This document shows positions 8,289 to 18,936 of a stretch of DNA of 64,000 bases, in pieces. The position numbers and the translations under genes were made by a program. Within the stretch, counting starts at the first letter, position 1. Every line of letters begins with the position of its first letter. Under the pieces are notes generated by a model that saw nothing but the letters and a program-made list of their open reading frames with translations, did not search any database and had not been told where the DNA came from. Source of the DNA: JACRLW01 sp050181465 (GTDB lineage Bacteria > Planctomycetota > UBA1135 > UBA2386); assembly GCA_050181465.1 (NCBI GenBank), contig JBFXDD010000015.1, positions 1 to 64,000 on the forward strand, in the 5' to 3' direction.

Positions 8289-9746
8289 GGATTATCACGG
8301 GTCACTCTCTTCTCTCGTGGGCACATCAATGGCGATGGATTGTCTGATCTGGTGAATGGCAATATATCTTTCAATCTTGGTTTCAACGAGTACGGACCAC
8401 TTCGGCCATTGGTTCCGCCTGACAATTCGGGATGTACTCACCGATCACGATTGATTGCCACTCACGACCTCGATGGCGATGGCTTCATGGACATCGTCGC
8501 CATTGACCGCCTCGACCCTCCTTGCGTGAGCGTGGTTCCGCACGTGTTTCGCAACGATGGTCTTGGCAATATGATCGAACAGCCACACTCCCTGGTCGGC
8601 TTACCCCCGAATTCGTACTTTCCAGTTGGGGGTGATTTCGATGGGGACGGTGACATCGACATCATTATTGGAGGCTCGGGAGCCAGCCCTGGCTTGGTCA
8701 ATTCCGACTGCTATCTCGAGAATGACGGCCACGCAGTGTTTACCGTCCACCTCGGTCGAATTCCTCTCTTCCCGGAGCCTCCATTCTCATTGCATGCGGC
8801 CGATTTTGACGGAGATGGCGACCTCGACTTCGCCAAGATTCAGACTGGACTCGTCGGCAGCATGCACACTCGCGTGTTTCTCAATGATGGCGCGGCCCGC
8901 TTTCGCCACTCGCAAGATGTCCACAGCACGTGGGCCTTCCCCGTAGTCCGGTCTGGGGACCTCACCGGTGACGGCTGCGCCGACATGCTCGTCTCCGATG
9001 CTCTTGGGATGCCCTGCCGCCTCTTCGCCGGCTCACCAAGTGGCCAGATCTTCGACGAGACTTGGCGATTACCTTATGGGCCGGGTACCAATCACGGCAT
9101 CGCCGATATCGCTGACTTCGACAGCGACGGCGACCTCGACATCGTCGCTCCGGAACGCGGAACGCGACCGGGCGCCTATCGCGTCGTTCGCTTCTGGCAG
9201 AACGACGGCCAGGGCAACTTCGCCGACGTGAGCGATGCGACCGTGCCGGTCTTGGGCACCGAGATGAACCCGCCGGTCGGCAATCGCTTCTATGACATTG
9301 CTGGACTCTTCGCTGCCGATCATGACAACGACGGCGACACCGACGTCATGGTCGTGCCAGGTGGCAGCGCCGCAGGCCCAGCGGTCGGCGGCTTCACACT
9401 CTGGAATCTCACCCGCCATCTCGAGACCACCGGCAATCCACGCGTCGGTCAACGCGACTACGGAGTCGTCGTCTACGCCGACCCCGGCCACCTCGTGCTC
9501 CCGATCGCCTCCCTCGGTCGAACGATTCTCGATCTGCCGTCCCTCGGCACACTCCAGGTCGACCCAGCCGCCAGCGTCGCCGGTCCGCCGCTCACCACCG
9601 ACATCGCTCGCACCGGCTTTCTTCCGATGCCCATCCCCAACCTCCCCAGCCTGGCCGGAACGCGCATCTACTGGCAGGGAATCCACGTCAACCCAAACTC
9701 CGGAGCCGTCCACCTCACCAACGCTGTCGCGGACACGATTCAGTGA
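8049..9746 (+). CDS. Secreted FG-GAP/VCBS-repeat protein, tandem copy 3
   Basis: The third tandem paralogue has 565 residues. I start at ATG 8049 because it matches the start of copy 2 (MNMKDPPAA) and overlaps the preceding stop; the open frame extends upstream to a TTG at 7977, inside copy 2, which I reject. It carries the same hydrophobic leader, propeller blades with Ca2+ loops (DLDGDGFMD, DFDGDGDID, DFDGDGDLD, DFDSDGDLD, DHDNDGDTD) and beta-rich C-terminal domain. Its central region resembles copy 1 (NSGCTH, GGSG-SPGL-NSDC-LENDG), while its N-terminus matches copy 2, making it a mosaic. It is the last gene of the operon; only 29 bp separate it from the truncated amidohydrolase copy. Confidence 0.9.
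   Translation: MNMKDPPAAAHLDRKGPRDVHREPTVELKVGLREIAILGFALGQGLVAAPLDGQSPTLAPPSLLRLDRFDHRWGAQLYGSGLSRVTLFSRGHINGDGLSDLVNGNISFNLGFNEYGPLRPLVPPDNSGCTHRSRLIATHDLDGDGFMDIVAIDRLDPPCVSVVPHVFRNDGLGNMIEQPHSLVGLPPNSYFPVGGDFDGDGDIDIIIGGSGASPGLVNSDCYLENDGHAVFTVHLGRIPLFPEPPFSLHAADFDGDGDLDFAKIQTGLVGSMHTRVFLNDGAARFRHSQDVHSTWAFPVVRSGDLTGDGCADMLVSDALGMPCRLFAGSPSGQIFDETWRLPYGPGTNHGIADIADFDSDGDLDIVAPERGTRPGAYRVVRFWQNDGQGNFADVSDATVPVLGTEMNPPVGNRFYDIAGLFAADHDNDGDTDVMVVPGGSAAGPAVGGFTLWNLTRHLETTGNPRVGQRDYGVVVYADPGHLVLPIASLGRTILDLPSLGTLQVDPAASVAGPPLTTDIARTGFLPMPIPNLPSLAGTRIYWQGIHVNPNSGAVHLTNAVADTIQ
8982..9746 (+). repeat. Tandem repeat block, unit 3 (3' part only)
   Basis: These 765 bp correspond to 5591-6355 and 7288-8052 and encode the shared C-terminal 255 codons. 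Offset from unit 2 is 1694 bp, one codon less than between units 1 and 2. The unit ends at the gene end because no fourth copy follows. Confidence 0.85.
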
Positions 9747-9775
9747 TCTTCGACATGGCGGGCGAGCCGGATAAT

Positions 9776-10056
9776 TGCGCGAGCGCGAGGTGATCGACCT
9801 GCCACTCGCCGTGCGCAAGATGACCGCGCTTCCCGCCGAGTGCTTCGGCATCCGCGACCGCGGGGTGATCCGCGAGGGCGCCTTCGCCGATCTCGTCGTC
9901 TTCGATGAGAAGACGATCTTCGACCGCGCGACCTACGACGAACCGACGGCCGCCCCCACCGGAATCGATTGGGTGCTCGTCAACGGCGTGATCGTCATGG
10001 ATCACGGCAAGCAGACGAAGGCGCGACCGGGGAAGGTGCTGCGCGCGGGGGATTGA
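9776..10056 (+). pseudogene. Truncated duplicate of the amidohydrolase C-terminus
   Basis: The frame encodes the last 93 residues of the amidohydrolase at 68-1714 with a single residue change (Leu to Phe in TILDRAT/TIFDRAT). It lacks the whole catalytic barrel, so it cannot be an active enzyme. A TTG at 9775 could start it, but there is no obvious ribosome-binding site. It is best seen as the scar of a duplication or integration that brought in, or copied, the preceding cassette. Confidence 0.9.
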
Positions 10057-10057
10057 G
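9776..10057 (+). repeat. Right copy of 282-bp direct repeat
   Basis: This is the partner of 1434-1715: same orientation, five mismatches. It begins right after the FG-GAP cassette and ends one base after the shared stop codon. Confidence 0.95.
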
Positions 10058-10071
10058 TGGGACGTCGCAGC

Positions 10072-12159
10072 TCAAGGCGTCAAGAGGACATCGGCTTCGA
10101 GATTCGCCACCCCCGCGTCTATATGCAGTTCGCCGTGCAACCCATGGAACATGCCGCTTACCCGAAGCGAGAGTGCCGTAGGCGGCAGATTGAGTGAAAT
10201 GCGTGAACCGCTGAATTGACCGAGAGGTCGATTTCCGAGTTCCACACGCCAGAGCCCATCGAGTGGACGAGAGTCGGCGTCTCGCAAGTTCAGTTCGACA
10301 CGGCGACTGCGGGGAACGATCAGATCGAACCGCGAAGAGGCCGCCGGAACGAGGATCTCCTGCTCCAGAAGCGGAAGTCCTCCAGCGAGTGGGTCGCCCA
10401 TCGGAAGGACCTGAATCAGGTAGCGGCCGTGTGGCAACGAGACCCGGACATGCCCGCGAGCATCGGGAATGGCAGCTTGTAGCGAGCGGAGCGGCGCCTC
10501 GGAGTAGGTCCAACCGGCCTTCCCGAGGGGAAGCAAACCGCGACAGATGCGGCCGATTCTCAACTCGCAGTTGATCCGCGGCGTACCGGTGTCACTCTGC
10601 ACCAAAGCGTCGATCGCGACCGTCGCATCTGGCAGGGATGGGAGAATGACATCCTCCGCAGTCGTGCCGGCCGGCACGGACAATCGGATCCGATCGCCGC
10701 TACGAAACGTGACCACCAGACTCTGGCGGGCGATAGACAGATCCAAGGCAGCGTCTGCGGCGCCGATGCTGGGGGACGCGGCCTGCCAAAGAGCGACCTC
10801 CTTCTGGCCCGTGAGCCTGGCGACTTCGGCCATTGGCGATGCCGGACTCAGGAGCCGAATCCTTCGAGTGCTGGCGAAAGACCCCAGAGCGACGCTTCGG
10901 CGCCACCCCACACGATCAACACTCATCGAGAACAGAGCGAGCACTCGTTCCTCCGCCACGCCGGCGTTCCCCTCGGGCAGGATCGTGAGTCGCTGTTCTC
11001 GATCTTGGGGTAGGTCGAGATCGAAGTAGGACACACCCTCTTCGACCCGATGAGACTGTTGCAGAACCGAGTCCCCTGAGCTCGATGCAGACCTGATGTG
11101 AATCGAGATCGGTTGCGACGGCGCTGGGTCGAATTGCAGACTCCCGCGGAGGCGCCTGGGGACTCGCAACTCGACGCGCCCGGTCGAACTGCGAGCCGCG
11201 AGCACAGCTTCACGACTCAAGCGCACGGGATAAGCGGCGCCGTCGACGAACCATATGGCGCCCGGCGCGAGACACCATTCTGCATCCACATCAATGGTTC
11301 CCTCCGCTGAAGTCATCCCTATCTTCAGCGGCTGAGGCGAGAATTCGACCTGGAGCACTCCCAGGTTGGCGCCGACGAGCGGATCTCCGTCCAAGTCGAG
11401 GACGGCAACCTGCAACGATTCCGACGACCGCATCATGACCAACCGATGATCGACGGGCCCATCGTCGATCGCTTGAAGATCGACGACAGCGTGAGCAGGT
11501 CGGTATCCCGGTTCCGTGACTACCAGCGTCAGCGAGTCGATCGCATGAAGCGTTCCCAGATCGGCGACACCGACTTCATTCGACTCGGCGATCCCTTGCA
11601 GACGCTCAGCGTCCCAGTAGCGGACGCGCGCACGGGAAACTGCCGCTCCCTTCTCGTCGATCAGAGTCACCTTGATGCTGATCCCGCGGAGAAGCCACAA
11701 GTTCTCGTCATCATCGTCGACGTACAAGTCCTCGTATCGAGAGAGAAGATCGCTCTCGCGGCTGCGCACCCGGTAGACTCCAGCGGCGAGTCGAATCGAA
11801 CCCTCTCGATCTGAGCGAACAATCTCAGGACGAGCATCGGGCGATCTGGTCAGCTCGAGCTGGATGCCGCTGAGCGGCCGTGAAGTTCGAACATCACGGA
11901 CCACGACCCGATGCGTCGCGCTCGACCCCTCTCCTCGCGGATCGCGAACTGCGGAGCGCGAGAGGTCCTGATCGAGCGACGCACCCTCACGAAGGTCTAG
12001 ATACTCCGACGTGGGCTCCGCTCCACTGTGGTCGTCGACCGGAACCGGGTACTCGGTTCCGGACCGCCGCCCGTCGCTCTCACGAACCACGAGCGCTACG
12101 CACCACGCGATCGCGCCAACGATTGCCAGCAGCAGAAGGACGGTAGCGGGTCTCATCAC
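10072..12159 (-). CDS. Membrane-anchored protein with carboxypeptidase-regulatory-like repeats
   Basis: This 695-residue protein begins with one N-terminal hydrophobic segment (VLLLLAIVGAIAWCVALVV) serving as signal or anchor. The exported part contains several transthyretin/carboxypeptidase-regulatory-like beta-sandwich modules, recognisable from VVVRDVRTSRPLSGIQLEL, then VTLIDEKGAAVSRARVRYWD, then VAVLDLDGDPLVGANLGVL. Each follows the 'x-D-x-x-G-x-P-L-x-G-A-x-V' pattern. No enzymatic motif is visible, so a structural or surface role is most likely. The start overlaps the stop of the small upstream gene (ATGA), suggesting co-transcription. It converges on the truncated amidohydrolase fragment with only 15 bp between. 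Confidence 0.75.
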   Translation of the reverse strand: MMRPATVLLLLAIVGAIAWCVALVVRESDGRRSGTEYPVPVDDHSGAEPTSEYLDLREGASLDQDLSRSAVRDPRGEGSSATHRVVVRDVRTSRPLSGIQLELTRSPDARPEIVRSDREGSIRLAAGVYRVRSRESDLLSRYEDLYVDDDDENLWLLRGISIKVTLIDEKGAAVSRARVRYWDAERLQGIAESNEVGVADLGTLHAIDSLTLVVTEPGYRPAHAVVDLQAIDDGPVDHRLVMMRSSESLQVAVLDLDGDPLVGANLGVLQVEFSPQPLKIGMTSAEGTIDVDAEWCLAPGAIWFVDGAAYPVRLSREAVLAARSSTGRVELRVPRRLRGSLQFDPAPSQPISIHIRSASSSGDSVLQQSHRVEEGVSYFDLDLPQDREQRLTILPEGNAGVAEERVLALFSMSVDRVGWRRSVALGSFASTRRIRLLSPASPMAEVARLTGQKEVALWQAASPSIGAADAALDLSIARQSLVVTFRSGDRIRLSVPAGTTAEDVILPSLPDATVAIDALVQSDTGTPRINCELRIGRICRGLLPLGKAGWTYSEAPLRSLQAAIPDARGHVRVSLPHGRYLIQVLPMGDPLAGGLPLLEQEILVPAASSRFDLIVPRSRRVELNLRDADSRPLDGLWRVELGNRPLGQFSGSRISLNLPPTALSLRVSGMFHGLHGELHIDAGVANLEADVLLTP

Positions 12160-12440
12160 ACGATGTCGTAATCTCTCTTCGCGCCCAACGAGTCACTTGA
12201 CGCAGATTCACCATCACAGAGCTCGAGCTTCTGGTTCGGTCCAATCGTGGCGTCGAAGCTAGTCGGCCCCAGCGGGTTCCAGTTGTCGCAGGAAATCAAG
12301 ATCCTCTGTCCGTTGTTCAGTTCGTACACACATACCTTGAGTGTTGAGTCATTCTGGACTGTGTTGTTGCACTCGAGCCGGTAGGTCACACCTGCTGCGC
12401 CGGTGTCGACCGCGACCGTCACGCCGCCATCATCGGGCAT
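12156..12440 (-). CDS. Small cysteine-containing hypothetical protein
   Basis: This 94-residue frame is overlapped by the start of the next gene, which supports translation. It has four cysteines (RLECNN, KVCVYEL, ISCDNW, LELCDG) and looks like a small beta-rich, possibly extracytoplasmic protein. No signal peptide is present after the first ATG, and the frame stays open for only 16 codons upstream. The protein may therefore be N-terminally truncated or start at a non-standard codon. I do not recognise a family. Confidence 0.45.
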   Translation of the reverse strand: MPDDGGVTVAVDTGAAGVTYRLECNNTVQNDSTLKVCVYELNNGQRILISCDNWNPLGPTSFDATIGPNQKLELCDGESASSDSLGAKRDYDIV

Positions 12441-13124
12441 GGACCAGTTCCCCTGCGCTGCGACCCCGCCAATTCCGGGGAAGGTCCCTCAGGCGAAGAG
12501 CGCTTGTCGCAACCAGCCTAGATTTCTCAAGTTCCGAGGAGGCTTTCGCGGACGCGCAGCGCTCCGGTTGTCTCGTTCACGAGGAGTGAGTTCCTCCGAG
12601 AACCCTGAGGATTGGGGGTCGAAGCGGCGAGGTGAGGCCCACGATGCTGGCAACGTCGCAAGCCGAACAGGAACCCGCACCACAGGGCGCCGAGAGAACA
12701 TCCGCTTCGAGCCGCGTCGACTTCGCTTCCAACTGCTGTCCGCAGGGCGACGCATCGAGTGCAGCTCTCACGGTTCGCGCGATCGAAGAAGACGCCCGCG
12801 GAACCAAGCTCGCGGTCTGCCACACCCCGACGCGTGCCCACAACGATCGAGGCGATCCTCTGCTTTGGAACCGGTGCGGGATTGCCTTCTCGATGGGGAC
12901 GACGCCGCCGCGGGCATGCCCCGCGGGCGGCCCACTTGCTCAGGCCTGAACCGGGGACTGTTCGGAAACTACGGCCTCCATCGCGCCCTCGAGCAGCTGG
13001 ATGCACTGCACGGGTGAGGGGTGTGCCTGGGTGAGTGCCGTGCGATGGCACCCGGCCCCGCCCACGCTATTCTCCGCTGCGCAGTCGCCGGCCCTCGGTC
13101 GCCGACCGTCGACTGCGCACGATC
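12441..13124 (+). other. 684-bp stretch without a confident gene
   Basis: Open frames exist on both strands here (for example 12632-12949 plus and 12577-12843 minus), but none shows a recognisable family, a convincing start or consistent codon use. Two transcription units diverge from this region (the 12440 gene leftward, mcsA rightward), so promoters must lie here. I could not identify a clear -35/-10 pair. Confidence 0.4.
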
Positions 13125-13739
13125 ATGCAGCACAAGTGTTCCCACTGCGGCAACGCGCGATGCAAGCTCGGCGCGCCGAGCGTGCACGTGCTCGACGTGG
13201 CCGGTTGGGAGATCCACAAGCAGCAGTTCCTCTGCGAGGGCATCGCGCAGGAGCTGGGCATCCTGCCGCAGAAGTCGGCGAGCTTGCCGATTTCGTCCGC
13301 CCTGCTCGAGAACATCGTCGGCGAACTGAAGGCCGCCCAGGCGACCACCCCGCCGGCCGTCGGCGGACCGCGCGGGAAAGTCAGCGAGGCGACCTGCGCG
13401 GGCTGCCGCATGACCCTCGGCGCCTTCAAGATGCGCGGGCGGACCGGCTGCCCGCGCTGCTACATGACCTTCCACGACCAGCTCGTCCCCCTGCTCGAGC
13501 GGGTTCACGACGCCACGGTCCATCGCGGTCGCTGCCCCGCCGCCACTGCCAGGCTGGCGCCGGACCCTGTCAACCTGACAGAGTTGCGCGAGAGACTGCG
13601 CGATGCGATCGCCGGGGAGCGCTACGAAGAAGCGGGACGGCTGCGCGATGAACTTCGCCAGTTGACCGGCGGCGACATCGACGAGCCCGATGCCCCGCCA
13701 CGCGGCAGCCCGGGGGGTGGCCCAGGGAGTGCGGGTTGA
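13125..13739 (+). CDS. mcsA: McsA-like zinc-finger activator of protein arginine kinase
   Basis: McsA activates the arginine kinase McsB and acts as an adaptor for ClpC. The sequence shows CSHC close to the start, a second zinc cluster built from CAGC and CPRC near mid-protein, and a C-terminal UVR motif (LRDAIAGERYEEAGRLRDEL). This is the McsA order. I start at ATG 13125 (MQHKCSHC), since the upstream in-frame residues are Arg-rich and non-homologous; the resulting 204 residues fit the family. The stop overlaps the TTG start of mcsB, giving tight coupling. The cognate repressor gene ctsR, usual in Firmicutes, is not next to it. Confidence 0.85.
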   Translation: MQHKCSHCGNARCKLGAPSVHVLDVAGWEIHKQQFLCEGIAQELGILPQKSASLPISSALLENIVGELKAAQATTPPAVGGPRGKVSEATCAGCRMTLGAFKMRGRTGCPRCYMTFHDQLVPLLERVHDATVHRGRCPAATARLAPDPVNLTELRERLRDAIAGERYEEAGRLRDELRQLTGGDIDEPDAPPRGSPGGGPGSAG

Positions 13740-14812
13740 CCGAGACTCCGCAACTCCCCCGCGACGTCCCGCTCGGCGAATGGCTGGTCGGCACCGGCCC
13801 CGACGCCGACCTCGCGATCTGCACCCGCGTGCGCTTCGCCCGCAACCTGCAGGGCTACCGCTTCTCGACGCTCCTGGACGCCAACGAGTCGCGCGATCTG
13901 ACTGCCTTCGTCGTGCAGCAGCTCGCGCGCGTGAGCGCGCTGCGAAACCTAGCGGTGATCGAGGTCACCGGCACGCCCACTCTCGAGCGCGAACTCCTGG
14001 TCGAGCGGCACCTGGTGAGCCGGGAGTTCGCCAACGCCGAGCGACCGCGGGCCACGGCCCACGACGAGCCCCAGCGCATCTCGATCATGATCAACGAGGA
14101 GGATCACCTGCGCACCCAGGTGTTCCGCTCGGGCTTCGACGTCGCCGGCGCCTACGCCGCCGCAGTAGCCCTCGACAACCAGCTCATCGCGGCGCTGCCC
14201 ATCGCGTTCTCCGAGGAATTCGGCTTCTTGACCTCGTGCCCGACCAACGTCGGCACCGGCATGCGCATCTCGGTCATGCTGCACCTGCCGGGGCTGGTCT
14301 GGGCGGAGGAGATGGAGAAGGCGGCGAACACCTGCCAGAAGATCCACCTCGCGGTGCGCGGCCTCTACGGCGAGGGCAGTCGCGCGCTCGGCGACTTCTA
14401 TCAAGTCAGCAACCAGGTCACGCTCGGCCGTGACGAGGAGTCGCTCGCGGGCGACGTCGAGGAGGCGGTCCGCAGCATCCTCGCCTGGGAGCGACGGGTC
14501 CGCGCCGCCTTGCTCGACGGCGAACGCCGCGCACGGACCCTGGATCGGATCTGGCGCGCGCTCGGCACCCTGCAGAGCGCCCGCATCCTCAGCAGTGAGG
14601 AGTGCCTCAACGGTCTGTCGTCGATCCGTTTCGGAATCCAACAGGGTGTTCTGCCCGACTTCCGGCTCGACGATCTCAACCGCCTCCTCCTGCTCACCCA
14701 ACCCGCCCACCTGCAGAAGCTGATGGGACGCGAACTGGAGCCCGCCGAGCGCGACGCGCTCCGTGCGACGCTCGTGCGGAGCGTCCTGACGGACCGGGTA
14801 CAAGAAGCGTGA
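13736..14812 (+). CDS. mcsB: Protein-arginine kinase McsB
   Basis: McsB phosphorylates arginines on misfolded proteins, marking them for ClpC-ClpP degradation. The 358-residue protein has the phosphagen-kinase-like ATP-binding ICTRVRFARN (about 28-37), the acidic IMINEEDHLRTQ segment, and the catalytic loop SCPTNVGTG with the conserved cysteine at residue 168. Length matches characterised McsB proteins. It starts at TTG 13736, overlapping the mcsA stop by 4 bp. clpC follows after 195 bp, so the heat-shock proteolysis module is complete except for a visible clpP or ctsR. Function is well supported by motif order and neighbourhood. Confidence 0.95.
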   Translation: MTETPQLPRDVPLGEWLVGTGPDADLAICTRVRFARNLQGYRFSTLLDANESRDLTAFVVQQLARVSALRNLAVIEVTGTPTLERELLVERHLVSREFANAERPRATAHDEPQRISIMINEEDHLRTQVFRSGFDVAGAYAAAVALDNQLIAALPIAFSEEFGFLTSCPTNVGTGMRISVMLHLPGLVWAEEMEKAANTCQKIHLAVRGLYGEGSRALGDFYQVSNQVTLGRDEESLAGDVEEAVRSILAWERRVRAALLDGERRARTLDRIWRALGTLQSARILSSEECLNGLSSIRFGIQQGVLPDFRLDDLNRLLLLTQPAHLQKLMGRELEPAERDALRATLVRSVLTDRVQEA

Positions 14813-15007
14813 CCTGGGGCCGAGAGTGTCTTAGGAACGGGAGTTGCGTAACGGCCCCCGTGGCCCACGCCTCACGACTTCGACTCGCCGTCCAGACCGG
14901 ACCCGGTCTGGCCGACAAGGAACGAGACGGTGCCGTGGTCGTGGACCACGTCCCGTCTGGACTTACCCGCAAGAGACCCCACAGCCCTCGACACCAAGGA
15001 TCTGGGA

Positions 15008-17548
<2,541 letters not shown>

Positions 17549-17621
17549 CGAACCGCGCCTGCGCGAGCCGAACTCGCGCGGGCTCTCGCGAGCGCGCGCC
17601 GAATCGGCGAGGATTCGGCGT

Positions 17622-18926
17622 ATGACGATCGCCGCATTCGCGCGCGCCGTGTCGGGCACGCTGCTGATCTTCTCGCTGGCCGCCGGCCAGCAGCCCGAGG
17701 GGCAACGACCCGCTCCTCGGACCGACGAGAGTCAACCTGAGTTCTGGCAGACCGACCTCACCGCAGCCCGCAAGCTCGCAGCCGCTGCGCACGCGCCGAT
17801 GCTGGTCGTGTTCCGCTGCGAGCGTTGAAAGGATTGCAGCGCCCTGTACGGACAGTTGGTCCGTGCGCCGAAGTCGTTACGCGAGGCAGCCGCCGGTTAC
17901 GTGCCGGTGCTCGTGACGGACATGAGCGAGGTGGACATCGAAGTCTTGCGATTCGACTTCGACCTCACGCTCGCAATGCTGCTGATGCACCCTGACGGCA
18001 AGGTGTACCACCGATACGGCTCGCGACCTCACGACGACGCGAGTGCATGGACCTCGATCGACGGCCTCAGTGCGCTGCTGTCGGCGACTCGCGAGGAGCA
18101 TGCGAAGTACGATGCACAGCGCGGAAACGCGGAACTCACGGAGTGGCGCCGCGCGCGCGATCATCCCGCCGTCGCCAAGCTGACCGCGGGCCAGAAGCCG
18201 GGCTCCTGCATCCACTGCCATTCGATTCACGATGCGCTCGCGCGCGATGCGATGTCGCGCGGCACGTGGCAAGACGAAGAGAAGTGGATCTATCCCGATC
18301 CGGCGCGACTCGGTCTGCGCATGGATGCTTCGCTGCAGAATCGTGTGCGTGAGGTGCTGCCCGACTCGCCGGCCGCGCGCGCCGACATTCAGGTCGGTGA
18401 CCGCGTACTCGGCGCCGGCGATCGCGAGCACATCCTCACCATCGCCGACCTCTGCGAGGTCCTTCACCGAACCGATGCCGGTGACACGCGACTGCCGCTG
18501 AGCGTGCGCCGCGACGGCGTCACGCGAACTGTCGAGGTCGAGCTCGCCGCCGGCTGGCGTCACTGCCCGCCGCATGAGTACGCGTGGCGACCCTTCCAAT
18601 GGAACCTCTCGCCGGCCCCCGGATTCGGCGGCCCGGCACTCACGATCGCCGAGAAGCGCCGGCTCGGGATTCCGACCGAGTCCTTCGCCTTCCGCGTGCA
18701 GTATCTGGTCGACTGGGGCGAGCGCGCGCATCGCGGTCGCGCGGCGAAGGCCGCCGACATTCGGAAGGGCGACGTCATCCTCGCCTTCGCCGGTCGCTCG
18801 GACTTCGCCAGCCCCGAACACTTCCACGCCTTCGTGCGGCTGACGCGGCACGCCGGCGAGGAAGTCGAGGTCCGACTGCTGCGCGACGGCGAACGATTGG
18901 TCCGCCGCTATCGACTGCCGGAGTGA
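17622..18926 (+). CDS. Candidate selenoprotein: exported thioredoxin-like / CxxCH / double-PDZ protein with in-frame TGA
   Basis: Reading from ATG 17622, a signal peptide (AVSGTLLIFSLAAG) leads into a thioredoxin-like start: LTAARKLAAAAHAPMLVVF followed by R-C-E-R. A TGA at 17826-17828 comes next, then KDCSALYGQLV, and the same frame stays open to 18926. The TGA is codon 69 and sits where the second cysteine of a CxxC redox motif belongs, giving C-E-R-U. A hairpin with a loop G follows 25 nt after it. Downstream are a CxxCH haem-c-like motif (CIHCH, residues 196-200) and two PDZ domains (LPDSPAARADIQVGDRVL; AKAADIRKGDVILAFAG). Read-through as selenocysteine gives 434 residues. The alternative is a nonsense mutation leaving a 68-residue stub and an orphan downstream frame. 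No selABCD gene lies in this window. Confidence 0.75.
17845..17867 (+). promoter_or_regulatory. SECIS-like hairpin downstream of in-frame TGA
   Basis: The arms 17845-17853 and 17859-17867 form nine consecutive pairs (two are G-U) around the five-base loop AGTTG. The loop begins 25 nt after the TGA and carries G at its second position. Both properties fit the general description of bacterial SECIS elements (apical loop with an early G, roughly 16-37 nt beyond the UGA). The element lies inside the coding sequence, as bacterial SECIS elements do. Confidence 0.6.
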
Positions 18927-18936
18927 GCGGGCGCGG

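Noticed and set aside
5591..9746. Repeats considered as a CRISPR array or insertion sequences
   Set aside because: Units are about 1-kb coding blocks, with no short spaced repeats, transposase or terminal inverted repeats.
12632..12949. Possible 105-residue plus-strand gene upstream of mcsA
   Set aside because: No recognisable domain, weak GTG start and overlapping equally good frames on the other strand.
12956..12996. Possible copy of the dispersed repeat near GTTCGG before mcsA
   Set aside because: Only a few bases agree with the conserved blocks; no gapless alignment is possible.
17829..18926. Separate gene starting at 17856 after a short upstream gene ending at 17828
   Set aside because: The two frames are the same frame, the upstream piece ends inside a redox motif and the downstream piece lacks a signal peptide or RBS, so one gene read through TGA is more likely.
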